From Acidobacteriota bacterium (GTDB lineage Bacteria > Acidobacteriota > Vicinamibacteria > Vicinamibacterales > UBA2999), in contig CANIBQ010000003.1 in NCBI GenBank assembly GCA_947465645.1, forward strand, positions 1-64,000: DNA of 64,000 nt, in the 5' to 3' direction. Shown in pieces: positions 8,266-16,458 of this stretch. How positions within the stretch are numbered: position 1 is the first letter of the stretch; each line of letters starts with the position of its first letter. The notes beneath the pieces were generated by a model. It worked only from the letters and a program-made list of their open reading frames with translations, was not told the origin of the DNA and searched no databases. Position numbers and translations under genes: made by a program.

Positions 8266-8691
8266 TTACCTGACGGCGTCGTCTGCCCGCTCTCCGCTGT
8301 CTCCGCCGGTCTGAGTGTCCCTGATCACGGTACCGTTGGCTAACTCGATCTTGTTGATCCGCCCGACGGACTTGCCTGTCTTGGATTGGAAGATATGCAC
8401 CGTCAACACGTCGCCAGGCTTGAACGTGGTTCTGGTCCAACCCATCAGACTGATGGCTGACAGGCTGCCGGTTTCCGCTGTCCACTGCGTGACCTTGCCG
8501 CTGTCGTCTTTCACCTCGAAGAACAGCAGCGCATGCGGATTGATCCAGCGGTATCTCGTCACGGTGGCGTTCTTCAGCACGACCGCCCTGTCCATGTTGT
8601 ACGCGGCCGCACCATGATGAGCGAGCAGAGGGGTGTGGGCGGCTGAAAGGCCAGACAGTAACGCGAAGAATGCGAGCGTCTTCATTTTCAC
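8266..8691 (-). CDS. DUF6152 family small secreted protein
   Basis: 141 residues from GTG 8691, which lies 7 bases after GGAG; ATG 8685 is the alternative but has 13-base spacing. The signal peptide ends AAHTPLLA and is followed by HHGAAAYNMD. The core is ATVTRYRWINPHALLFFEVKDDSGKVTQW, then a SLMGWTRTTFKPGD turn and a hydrophobic strand. It retains the His-His and Asn-Pro-His motifs although the strand between them has diverged. The C-terminus carries an acidic/Thr tail. It is first in a two-gene minus-strand unit with a W-E-G-D-T-L-V-V protein and divergent from the receptor gene at 8817, with a 125-bp shared upstream region. Confidence 0.86.
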   Translation of the reverse strand: MKMKTLAFFALLSGLSAAHTPLLAHHGAAAYNMDRAVVLKNATVTRYRWINPHALLFFEVKDDSGKVTQWTAETGSLSAISLMGWTRTTFKPGDVLTVHIFQSKTGKSVGRINKIELANGTVIRDTQTGGDSGERADDAVR

Positions 8692-8816
8692 TTGGTGACT
8701 CCTCGACGGACCCGGTGACCAGGACGACCACGGATCGTAGAGGTTTTCCGGGATCGGTGAAAGGCCTATTTTTACTCGTGGTTGTGGCACACTACGCGCG
8801 TCCGGGAGGTCTGTTC

Positions 8817-11324
8817 GTGGTGTCATTGAAACGGGGCGTAGCGGCGGTGGTTCTGGCTGTCGCACTTGCCGGGTCTGCCTTCGGCCAGCAGCAGGGCGGA
8901 ATGGTCGTTCAGAATCCGCTCGACGAGATCCGCGGCGCGCTCGCCCGCACCCTCGAGACCGCGGGAGTACCCTTTGCCGACGCGCAGGTGCGGGCGATCT
9001 CGCTCGCCATGGACGAACAGCGGCGCGCCACCGAGGAGCTCTTCGGACAGGTCCTCGACTTCCGCGGCGGTCCCCCGCAGGGGGCTCAGCGCGATCAGGC
9101 GCTTGCGGCGATTGAGTGGATGACCGCGCAATTCCTCGCCAGCCTCGACGCGGTGTTGACCCCTGCGCAAACCGAGGCATGGACGCGCGCGCGCCAGGCA
9201 GGCGCCGTGCCGCTGATCGCACGACTCGGCGCGGCGGCGGGCGTCACCACTCAGCCGAGCGGCGGCAGGGGAGGCGGGCCAGGCGGGGGCGGCAGCAGTC
9301 AGCAGATCGCACAGGTCCGCATCAACAACAACCCCTTTACCGCCGAGACCCGGGCGGGCGGCCGGGGTCGTGGCAATCAGGGGAGTGGAGCCGCCACTGC
9401 CGAAGTGATTACCCGCGGCGGCGTTGGTGATTACCACGGCAACGCGAACTTCACGTATCAGAACGACGATCTGAACGCGCGCAACGCGTTTGCCGCCAAC
9501 AAACCCCCGTACACCCGGCGGAACATCGAGGGAGGTTTCAACGGCCCGGTGCTGTCGAACCGCCTGACGGTCGGCGTGACCGCCAACCAGAACCAGGAAG
9601 CCGTCGTCGACACCATCGCCGCACTGATGCCCGGGGGGATCGTCTCGGAAGGGATCTCGCGTCCGGCCTTGTCGCGCCGGCTAGGGGGCACCGGTGAGCT
9701 CCAGGCGGCGGAGCGGCTGAACCTGCACCTGTCGACCAACTACACCCTGACTCGCCGCGACAACGAGGACGTCGGCGGGATCAGGCTGCGCGAACGCGCC
9801 AGGCACTCCGAGTCGAGCATCAGTACCTCCACCGTGCGCGGCATCTCGCCGCTGTCGTCAACGTCGCTCCTCGACGTCACGGTCGGCTACGAGCGCAACA
9901 GAACAGAGAACCTGCGGTTCACGCCGGGGACGGCGATCGACGTCGAGGACGCATTCGAAGGCGGCGGCGCCACCGATCAAAACGAAACCACCAGCGGCAC
10001 GGCGAGTCTTCAGAGCCTGTTCATCCGTACGGAGGGCCGTCTGACGAGCAAGGCCGGCGTCGACCTGAGCCACCGGCGGAGCCGCTCGCTGACCGAGAAC
10101 GGGTTCAACGGCCTGTTCGAATTCGCCGGCCTCGAAGACTTCGTCGCCGGGCGACCGACCACTTACACCGTGTCGATCGGCAACCCTCTGCTGCGGTTGA
10201 ACCACGTCGAGGCTGCCGCCTTCGCGCAGAACGACGTCCGCGTGTCGCGCCGCCTGACGCTGATGTTCGGCCTGCGCTACGAAGCGCAGAACAACCTGCA
10301 CGACTGGAACAATTTCGACCCGCGCTTCGGCTACGCCTTCGCCCTCAACGACTCGACCGTGCTGCGCGGGGGCATCGGGCTGTTCCACGAGCGCGTGACC
10401 GCCGTTATCGTCGAACGCCTCCGTCGCCTCGACGGCATACGGCAGCAGGAAATAGTCGTGACCAGTCCGTCGTATCCCAACCCGTTTCTGGCAGGCACAG
10501 TCTTGCCATCGTCAGTCCGTGTGGCGTCGCCGCACCTCGAAGCGTTGTCGAACCTGAGCTGGCAGGCCGCGGTCGAGCGGACGCTGCCAGGCAATGCGCA
10601 GGTCACGGTGTCCTACGAACACAACCTTGGCCGCGACGAGTACAGGACGTTGAACCTGAACGCGCCGCGGCCGGGCGAGAGTGTGCGCCCCGACCCGGCG
10701 CGGGGCAATATTCTCGAGCTCCAGTCGTCCGGGAGGTCGACCGGCAAGATCCTGCGGTTCACCGCGCGGCAGCGTCTGCGGGCATTCACCATCTCCGGCA
10801 ATTACATCCTTGCCAGCGAGCTGGAGGACGGGGACGCGCAGACGACCTTCAATCCGCCGTCGAACAGCTACGATCTCTCGGCTGACTGGGGACGAGGGGA
10901 CGACCGGGAGCGCCAGCTCACCGCGAGCGTGAACGCGCAGCTCCCGCTGGGCATCTTCCTCACGCTCGGCGTCCAGGAACTGAGCGGCGTGCCTTACACG
11001 GTCACGACCGGCCGGGACGACAATCACGACACCGTCTCCAACGACCGTCCGCCAGGCCTGCCCCGTCACAGCGAGACCGGTCCAGGCCTTCGCAGCACGA
11101 ACATCAACCTCTCGAAGGTGTTTTTCTTGCGGCGTGATGCAGGCGCGGGTCCGCGGACGGGCGGTGCCGGCGCACAGGTCAACGTCTTCGCGAACGTCTT
11201 CAACGCGTTCAACCAGACCAATTTCGACCGGATCAGCGGCGTCCTGACCTCGCGCCGGTTCGGCCGTCCCATCAGCGCAGCAGACCCTCGAGAGATCGAG
11301 ATCGGGATGCGCTTCCAGTTCTAG
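8817..11324 (+). CDS. TonB-dependent receptor-like outer-membrane barrel with helical N-terminus
   Basis: 835 residues from GTG 8817 (GGAGGT at 8805-8810); the frame extends upstream without signals. A signal peptide ends SAFGQ. Residues about 30-150 are predicted helical, with an LTPAQTEAW segment reminiscent of LTxxQ/Spy-type proteins, instead of the carboxypeptidase-regulatory domain seen in the other receptors. At about residue 160 the sequence switches to the end of a plug domain (RINNNPFTAETRAGGRGRG, AEVITRGGVGDYHGN), then a long beta barrel ending IEIGMRFQF, a typical outer-membrane C-terminal Phe. The bulk of the plug is missing, so transport competence is uncertain. Confidence 0.78.
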   Translation: MVSLKRGVAAVVLAVALAGSAFGQQQGGMVVQNPLDEIRGALARTLETAGVPFADAQVRAISLAMDEQRRATEELFGQVLDFRGGPPQGAQRDQALAAIEWMTAQFLASLDAVLTPAQTEAWTRARQAGAVPLIARLGAAAGVTTQPSGGRGGGPGGGGSSQQIAQVRINNNPFTAETRAGGRGRGNQGSGAATAEVITRGGVGDYHGNANFTYQNDDLNARNAFAANKPPYTRRNIEGGFNGPVLSNRLTVGVTANQNQEAVVDTIAALMPGGIVSEGISRPALSRRLGGTGELQAAERLNLHLSTNYTLTRRDNEDVGGIRLRERARHSESSISTSTVRGISPLSSTSLLDVTVGYERNRTENLRFTPGTAIDVEDAFEGGGATDQNETTSGTASLQSLFIRTEGRLTSKAGVDLSHRRSRSLTENGFNGLFEFAGLEDFVAGRPTTYTVSIGNPLLRLNHVEAAAFAQNDVRVSRRLTLMFGLRYEAQNNLHDWNNFDPRFGYAFALNDSTVLRGGIGLFHERVTAVIVERLRRLDGIRQQEIVVTSPSYPNPFLAGTVLPSSVRVASPHLEALSNLSWQAAVERTLPGNAQVTVSYEHNLGRDEYRTLNLNAPRPGESVRPDPARGNILELQSSGRSTGKILRFTARQRLRAFTISGNYILASELEDGDAQTTFNPPSNSYDLSADWGRGDDRERQLTASVNAQLPLGIFLTLGVQELSGVPYTVTTGRDDNHDTVSNDRPPGLPRHSETGPGLRSTNINLSKVFFLRRDAGAGPRTGGAGAQVNVFANVFNAFNQTNFDRISGVLTSRRFGRPISAADPREIEIGMRFQF

Positions 11325-11417
11325 CAACGCCTCAACCACGGCGGCGTTACGGTGTCCGGTGAAGACGGCGGTTATGCTACCTTACGCTCCCTGACGCCCT
11401 GAACAAGGAGCACTGCG

Positions 11418-12497
11418 ATGTCTTCATCAGCTTTCGCGAAACTCATTCTTATCGCACCGGTCGTCGCGTCGATCGCACTGCTGGGCGTCCAGGTCCAGAC
11501 CCAGGAACAGCAACCCATCAACAGCGGCGCCAACCCGTACCGCACGATCCGCCCGTGGGGGATGGGACCGGAGGGACGGCCGTGGGGCGGCTCCAATGGC
11601 GTCGACATCGACCGCGACGGCAAGTCCGTGTGGTCGGTCGACCGGTGCGTGGCAGGCTCCACTCCGGGCTGCGTCGGTTCGAAAGCGAACCCGGTCAACA
11701 AGTTTGATGAGTCAGGGAAGCTGCTCACGAGCTTTGGCGCGGGGATGTTCGCGTGGCCGCATGGCCTCCACGTCGACCGCGACGGCAACGTGTGGGTGGC
11801 CGATGCACGCGCGACGACACCGGCGGAGCTCGCGAAATTTCCTAGCGAAAAGCCCAGGGGGAGCGTGGTGGTCAAGTTCAGCCCCGAGGGCAAGGTGCTG
11901 ATGACGCTGGGCACACCCGGCGTCGCGGGCAACCCGCCCAATGCGTTGACCGACCCGAACGACGTCGTCACCACTGCCAATGGCGACATCTACGTGGCGG
12001 AGAGTCACACGAACGTCGAGAGCCCGACCCTCATTGGACGCATCTCGGTATTCGACAAGACCGGAAAGTTCCTTCGGTCGATCGGCAAGGCGGGGACGGG
12101 GCCGGGAGAGTTCCGGACGCCGCACGCGGTCGAGTTCGATTCGCAGGGCCGGCTGATCGTGGCCGACCGCCACAACCACCGCATCCAGATCCTGACGAAG
12201 GAAGGAAAGTTCATCCGCGAATACAGGGAGTTCGGGCGCGTGAGCGGGCTGGCCATCGACAAGGACGACAACATCTACACGGCCGACTCCGAGTCGGACG
12301 CCGAAAGGCACCCGGGCTGGCTCAAGGGCATCCGCATCGGAAATCTCAAAGACGGCAAGGTGACGCTGTTCATTCCGGCGCATATGTCGAACACGCCCGC
12401 CGGCGCCATGGGCGAAGGCATCGCCATCGACGCCGCCGGAAACCTGTTTACAGCGGAAGCCAACCTCAGGGGCTTGAGCAAGTACGTCAAGAACTAG
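11418..12497 (+). CDS. Secreted NHL-repeat six-bladed beta-propeller protein
   Basis: 359 residues; AAGGAG at 11405-11410 supports ATG 11418. The signal peptide is followed by repeated NHL blades: NGVDIDRDGKSVWSVD, HGLHVDRDGNVWVAD, NDVVTTANGDIYVAE, HAVEFDSQGRLIVADRHNHRIQ, SGLAIDKDDNIYTAD and EGIAIDAAGNLFTAE. This blade pattern is that of the peptidyl-alpha-hydroxyglycine amidating lyase and NHL families. Two Cys (RCVAGSTPGC) could form a loop disulfide. It lies just upstream of the pca genes, 5 bp from pcaH, so it is probably co-transcribed, but no role in aromatic catabolism is evident. Confidence 0.82.
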   Translation: MSSSAFAKLILIAPVVASIALLGVQVQTQEQQPINSGANPYRTIRPWGMGPEGRPWGGSNGVDIDRDGKSVWSVDRCVAGSTPGCVGSKANPVNKFDESGKLLTSFGAGMFAWPHGLHVDRDGNVWVADARATTPAELAKFPSEKPRGSVVVKFSPEGKVLMTLGTPGVAGNPPNALTDPNDVVTTANGDIYVAESHTNVESPTLIGRISVFDKTGKFLRSIGKAGTGPGEFRTPHAVEFDSQGRLIVADRHNHRIQILTKEGKFIREYREFGRVSGLAIDKDDNIYTADSESDAERHPGWLKGIRIGNLKDGKVTLFIPAHMSNTPAGAMGEGIAIDAAGNLFTAEANLRGLSKYVKN

Positions 12498-12502
12498 CAC
12501 CG

Positions 12503-13219
12503 ATGGCGGATGACGCGGCGAACAAAACTGGACCCTACCGGCGTGTGCCCCCGGGTGTGCATCCGCCCGCCGACCCTGCGTACCGCAGCACCGTGCTGCG
12601 GCATCCGCAAGAGCCGCTGGTCGTCATTCCGCAGACGCTGTCGGAGCTCACGGGACCGGTGTTCCCGTACGGGCGGATCGGCGAGCTCGATCACGATCTC
12701 ACCACGCAGCATTCAGGTGCGCCGCTCGGCGAGCGGATGATTCTCGAAGGTCGCGTCCTCGACGACGACGGCCGTCCCGTGCCCGAGACGCTCGTCGAGA
12801 TCTGGCAGGCGAACGCCTGCGGTCGATACGCCCACACGGTCGATCAGCACGACGCGCCGCTGGATCCGAACTTCTCGGGAGCGGGGCGAACCGTCACCGA
12901 CCGCGAGGGGCGCTACCGGTTCGTGACGATCGTGCCGGGTCATTACCCCTGGGGAAATCACTACAACGCGTGGCGTCCGAACCACATTCACTTCTCGCTG
13001 TTCGGCCCGAGCTTCCTGACGAGGCTCGTCACGCAGATGTACTTCCCCGGCGATCCATTGCAGCCGATCGATCCCATCTTCAACTCGATTCCCGACCCCG
13101 ACGCGCGGCAGCGGCTGATCTGCGCCTTCGACATCGGGCTGACGGTGCCCGACTGGGCGCTCGGATTCCGGTGGGACATCGTCTTGCGCGGCCGCCACGC
13201 GACGCCGATGGAGAAATAG
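12503..13219 (+). CDS. pcaH: Protocatechuate 3,4-dioxygenase beta subunit
   Basis: 238 residues. This is the iron-binding subunit of intradiol dioxygenase, which cleaves protocatechuate to 3-carboxy-cis,cis-muconate. All four Fe(III) ligands are in place: Tyr109 (GRYAHT), Tyr148 (GHYPWG), His161 and His163 (RPNHIHF). Their spacings (39, 13, 2) match the Pseudomonas enzyme, and Arg158 sits where the catalytic Arg is expected. The N-terminal HPP and RHPQEPL segments are typical of PcaH. It is a cytoplasmic enzyme with no signal peptide. It is followed with no gap by pcaG, forming the usual alpha-beta pair. Confidence 0.95.
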   Translation: MADDAANKTGPYRRVPPGVHPPADPAYRSTVLRHPQEPLVVIPQTLSELTGPVFPYGRIGELDHDLTTQHSGAPLGERMILEGRVLDDDGRPVPETLVEIWQANACGRYAHTVDQHDAPLDPNFSGAGRTVTDREGRYRFVTIVPGHYPWGNHYNAWRPNHIHFSLFGPSFLTRLVTQMYFPGDPLQPIDPIFNSIPDPDARQRLICAFDIGLTVPDWALGFRWDIVLRGRHATPMEK

Positions 13220-13789
13220 GTGGGGGTGAGCCCGTTTCAGACCGTCGGTCCCTACTTCGACATCTTCCTGCGGAAGCGCGTGCCGCTGGTGATGGTGACG
13301 CCGGAGACGCGCGGCCAGCGGATCTCGATCGACGGCGTCCTGTATGACGGCGCCGGCGCGCCGATACCCGATGGCCTCGTGGAGATATGGCAGGCGGATG
13401 CGGACGGCCGGTACGCGCATCCGGAGGATCCGCGAGGCGCCTCCGCCGATCCCTCGTTCTATGGCTACGGCTGGCGTCATACCGGCGCGGCCGGCGACTT
13501 CCATTTCGACACGATCAAGCCGGGGCGGATTGCCGTCCCCAGTCCCGCCTCCGGCGGCGGCGAGCAGGCGCCGCACATCCTGGTCAGCGTGATGGGACGG
13601 GGGATCCTGACGCGGTTCATCACCCGGCTCTACTTCGACGACGAAGCGGCCAATGCGGGGGACGCCATCCTGCAGTTGGTGCCGGAGGCGCGGCGGCAGA
13701 CGCTGGTCGCGCGCACGACCTCGCCAGGGCAGTACCGGTTCGACATTCGCCTGCAGGGCGCGGACGAGACCGTATTCCTCGATGCCTGA
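13220..13789 (+). CDS. pcaG: Protocatechuate 3,4-dioxygenase alpha subunit
   Basis: 189 residues starting at GTG immediately after the pcaH stop. It has the intradiol dioxygenase fold: SPFQTVGPYFDIFL at the N-terminus, GVLYDGAGAPIPDGLVEIWQADADGRYAHPED, a FHFDTIKPG strand and APHILVSVMGRGIL. The position equal to the PcaH His-x-His iron site reads APHILV, so the metal ligand pair is not complete, as expected for PcaG, which shapes the substrate pocket but does not bind iron. Its 3' end overlaps pcaB by 8 bp, consistent with coupled translation. Confidence 0.94.
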   Translation: MGVSPFQTVGPYFDIFLRKRVPLVMVTPETRGQRISIDGVLYDGAGAPIPDGLVEIWQADADGRYAHPEDPRGASADPSFYGYGWRHTGAAGDFHFDTIKPGRIAVPSPASGGGEQAPHILVSVMGRGILTRFITRLYFDDEAANAGDAILQLVPEARRQTLVARTTSPGQYRFDIRLQGADETVFLDA

Positions 13790-15152
13790 TCCCGCAGCGG
13801 ATCTTCTCGCCGCACTCTTCGGCGACGCTGAGGTTGACGCCCGATTCTCGGACCAGGCGCGATTGCAGGCCATGCTCGACGTCGAGGCGGCGCTCGCCGA
13901 CGCCGAAGCGCACCTCGGCATCATTCCCCCCGCCGCGGCAATCGCGATTCGCGCGGCGGCACGTGCCGACCGGCTCGACGCCGGCGCCCTGGCGTCGGAG
14001 GCAGCCGAGGCCGGCAATCTCGCGATCCCGCTCGTCAGGCAACTGACACGCATCGTCTCTGCCGCGGATCCGGCGGCCGCGCGTCACGTGCACTGGGGCG
14101 CGACGAGCCAGGACATCATCGACACGGGACTCGTCCTGCAGGTGCGCGCCGCCGTGCCGGTGATCCTGCGTCACCTCGAACGGGCCGAGGCGGCGGCGGC
14201 CAGGCACGCACGGGAACATATCGACACCGTGATGGCCGGACGAACGTGGCTGCAGCATGCGACGCCCGTCACCTTCGGACTGAAGGCCGCCGGCTGGCTC
14301 GACGCGATGGATCGCCAGCGCGTCGTGCTCGGCGGAGCGCTTGAGCAGGCGCGCGTCCTGCAGTTCGGGGGCGCCGCCGGGACGCTCGCGGCGCTTGGCG
14401 ATCGAGGCGGGGAGGTGGCCGAGCGGCTGGCCGCCATCCTCGAGCTGCGTGTGCCTGATCTGCCCTGGCATGCCCATCGCGACCGAATCGCGACGCTCGC
14501 CTGTGCGCTCGGCGTCACCTGCGGCGTGCTCGGCAAGATCGCGCGCGACCTCGGCTTGCTTGCGCAAACTGAGGTCGCCGAAGCGGCCGACGATCTCGCC
14601 GGCGGATCGTCGGCGATGCCGCAGAAGCAGAATCCGGTGAGGGCGTCGGTCGCCCTCGCGGCGGCCGGACGCGCGCCGGGGCTGGTCGCCTCGATCCTGG
14701 CGGCGATGCCGCAGGAGCACGAACGCGGACTGGGGGGCTGGCAGGTGGAGTGGACCGCGCTGCCGGAGCTGATTCGCGTGACCGCGGGCGCGTCGCGCGC
14801 CGTCGCCGACGCGCTCGAGACCCTCAGGATCGACCCGCTCCGCATGCGAGCCAACCTGGATTCCACCCGTGGCCTCGTCCTCGCGGAAGCCGTCGCCGTG
14901 TCGCTCAGCACGCACATGGCCCGCAGCGAGGCGCAGGCGCTGGTGACCGAGGCGAGCCGGCGTGCGCGGACGGACGGGAGCGCGCTGGCCGAGGTGCTCG
15001 CCGCGGATCCCGCGGTGACACGCTGGATGACGCGCGGTGAGATCGACCGGCGACTCGCGCCCGAGTCATACCTGGGAGAGGCACGCACGTTCGTCGAGCG
15101 CGTTCTCGCACGCGTCTCGGGGCAGATGGCGGGAAGGTCTGATGACCGGTAG
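13782..15152 (+). CDS. pcaB: 3-carboxy-cis,cis-muconate cycloisomerase
   Basis: 456 residues from ATG 13782 (the frame runs upstream inside pcaG). It belongs to the fumarase/aspartase superfamily and makes gamma-carboxymuconolactone from 3-carboxymuconate. The superfamily signature GGSSAMPQKQNP lies at residues 274-285 with the catalytic serine loop; HWGATSQDIIDT (104-115) and RTWLQHATPVTFG (154-166) are the other two conserved active-site blocks. Its length is normal for PcaB. It overlaps both pcaG and the next gene, so the whole pca set is likely one transcript. Confidence 0.94.
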   Translation: MPDPAADLLAALFGDAEVDARFSDQARLQAMLDVEAALADAEAHLGIIPPAAAIAIRAAARADRLDAGALASEAAEAGNLAIPLVRQLTRIVSAADPAAARHVHWGATSQDIIDTGLVLQVRAAVPVILRHLERAEAAAARHAREHIDTVMAGRTWLQHATPVTFGLKAAGWLDAMDRQRVVLGGALEQARVLQFGGAAGTLAALGDRGGEVAERLAAILELRVPDLPWHAHRDRIATLACALGVTCGVLGKIARDLGLLAQTEVAEAADDLAGGSSAMPQKQNPVRASVALAAAGRAPGLVASILAAMPQEHERGLGGWQVEWTALPELIRVTAGASRAVADALETLRIDPLRMRANLDSTRGLVLAEAVAVSLSTHMARSEAQALVTEASRRARTDGSALAEVLAADPAVTRWMTRGEIDRRLAPESYLGEARTFVERVLARVSGQMAGRSDDR

Positions 15153-16308
15153 CGTCGGCCGCGACTCCGGCCGGTTGCATTACCGGGTTGACGGCCCGGA
15201 CGAGGCGCCGCCCGTGCTCCTCATCAACTCGCTCGGCACCACGCTCGATCTCTGGTCTTCGCAGGTGGACGCCTGGTCGCGGCGCTTTCGCGTGATCCGC
15301 TACGACACGCGCGGCCACGGCCAGTCCGGAGTCCCGGCAGGCGAGTACAGCCTTCACGACCTCGGCCATGATGCGATCAGGATTCTCAACGCGGTGGGAG
15401 CGGAGTCGGCCCACGTCTGCGGGATCTCGCTCGGCGGCCTGACGGCGATGTGGCTTGGCGTGCATCACCCGGAGCGGGTCCGCGCGCTCGTCCTCGCCAA
15501 CACGGCCGCGCGCGTGGGCACGGCGCAACGCTGGGTGGACCGGATCGCCAAGGTTCGCAGCGAGGGGATGGTTGCCGTGGCGAACATGGCGATGACGGCA
15601 TGGTTCTCGCCGGCATTTCGAGAACGCGAGCCGGCGGTCGTGGCCCGATTTCACCAGATCGTCGCCGCGACCAGCGCCGATGGGTACATCGGGTGCTGCG
15701 CCGCCCTGCGCGATGCCGATCTTCGACACGAGATCGCACGTATCCGCGCGACATCGCTCGTCGTCGCTGGAGACCAGGACACGTCGACCACCGTGGCCGA
15801 CGCCGAGGCGATCGCCTCGGCGATCCGCGGGTCAACGATGTTGACGCTGAACGCGGCTCACCTCACCAACGTCGAGTGCGCCGAGCGCTTCTCGCGTCAT
15901 GGCGCGGCGGCCTTTCAGGACGCACGTCCGCTGAAACAGGACCCGCCGCGAGCCGAGGGAGAGACCATGCGGCGGCGCATCCTGGGCGACGCGCACGTGG
16001 ATCGCGCGCAGAAGAACGCGACGCCGCTCAACGCGGAGTTCCAGGACCTGATTACGCGTTACGTGTGGGGCGAGATCTGGACGCGGCCCGGCCTCGACGA
16101 GCGGACGCGCCGCGTGCTCGTCATCGGCACGATGGTGGCGCTGGGCCGGTGGGAGGAGTTCGCGCTGCACGTGCGCGCGGCGGTCGTCGAGGGCGGGTTC
16201 ACGGCCGACGACGTGAAGGAAGTCATCCTGCAGCAGGCGGTCTACTGCGGCGTGCCCGCGGCGAACCACGCACTCGGCGTTGCCGCACGAGTGCTCGACG
16301 AACTCTAG
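15142..16308 (+). CDS. pcaL: Fused beta-ketoadipate enol-lactone hydrolase / gamma-carboxymuconolactone decarboxylase
   Basis: 388 residues from ATG 15142, overlapping pcaB by 11 bp. Residues 1-260 are an alpha/beta hydrolase (PcaD): nucleophile elbow CGISLGG with Ser96, an acid in GDQDTST (Asp211 or Asp213) and His240 in NAAHLTN. Residues about 276-388 are a PcaC carboxymuconolactone decarboxylase domain (MRRRILGDAHVDRAQ, EIWTRPGLDERTRR, then an ILQQAVYCGVPAANHA helix). The fusion, known as PcaL in some actinobacteria, carries out two consecutive pathway steps. CoA transferase and thiolase genes (pcaIJ, pcaF) are not in this window. Confidence 0.93.
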   Translation: MTGSVGRDSGRLHYRVDGPDEAPPVLLINSLGTTLDLWSSQVDAWSRRFRVIRYDTRGHGQSGVPAGEYSLHDLGHDAIRILNAVGAESAHVCGISLGGLTAMWLGVHHPERVRALVLANTAARVGTAQRWVDRIAKVRSEGMVAVANMAMTAWFSPAFREREPAVVARFHQIVAATSADGYIGCCAALRDADLRHEIARIRATSLVVAGDQDTSTTVADAEAIASAIRGSTMLTLNAAHLTNVECAERFSRHGAAAFQDARPLKQDPPRAEGETMRRRILGDAHVDRAQKNATPLNAEFQDLITRYVWGEIWTRPGLDERTRRVLVIGTMVALGRWEEFALHVRAAVVEGGFTADDVKEVILQQAVYCGVPAANHALGVAARVLDEL

Positions 16309-16346
16309 CTTCGCTTGCGACCGGAGCGGCCGGAGTTCACGGCTCG

Positions 16347-16427
16347 ACACGGAGAAGCGGAGTCCGCCTCTGGTCGATTGGGGTGAAGCCGTGATCGGGC
16401 CGTCTCCGTTCCTCCGTGGCTCCGTGT
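16347..16427. repeat. Inverted repeat ACACGGAG / CTCCGTGT between convergent genes
   Basis: The arms at 16347-16354 and 16420-16427 are perfectly complementary over 8 bp. The 16309-16458 region between the convergent pcaL and amidase genes holds several more CTCCGT/ACGGAG words. It has no coding potential that I trust and no T-run, so it is not a typical intrinsic terminator. It could be a dispersed repeat remnant or a bidirectional mRNA 3' structure. Confidence 0.4.
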
Positions 16428-16458
16428 GATCCCGTGCCCTCCGTCCCCTCCGAGGACC

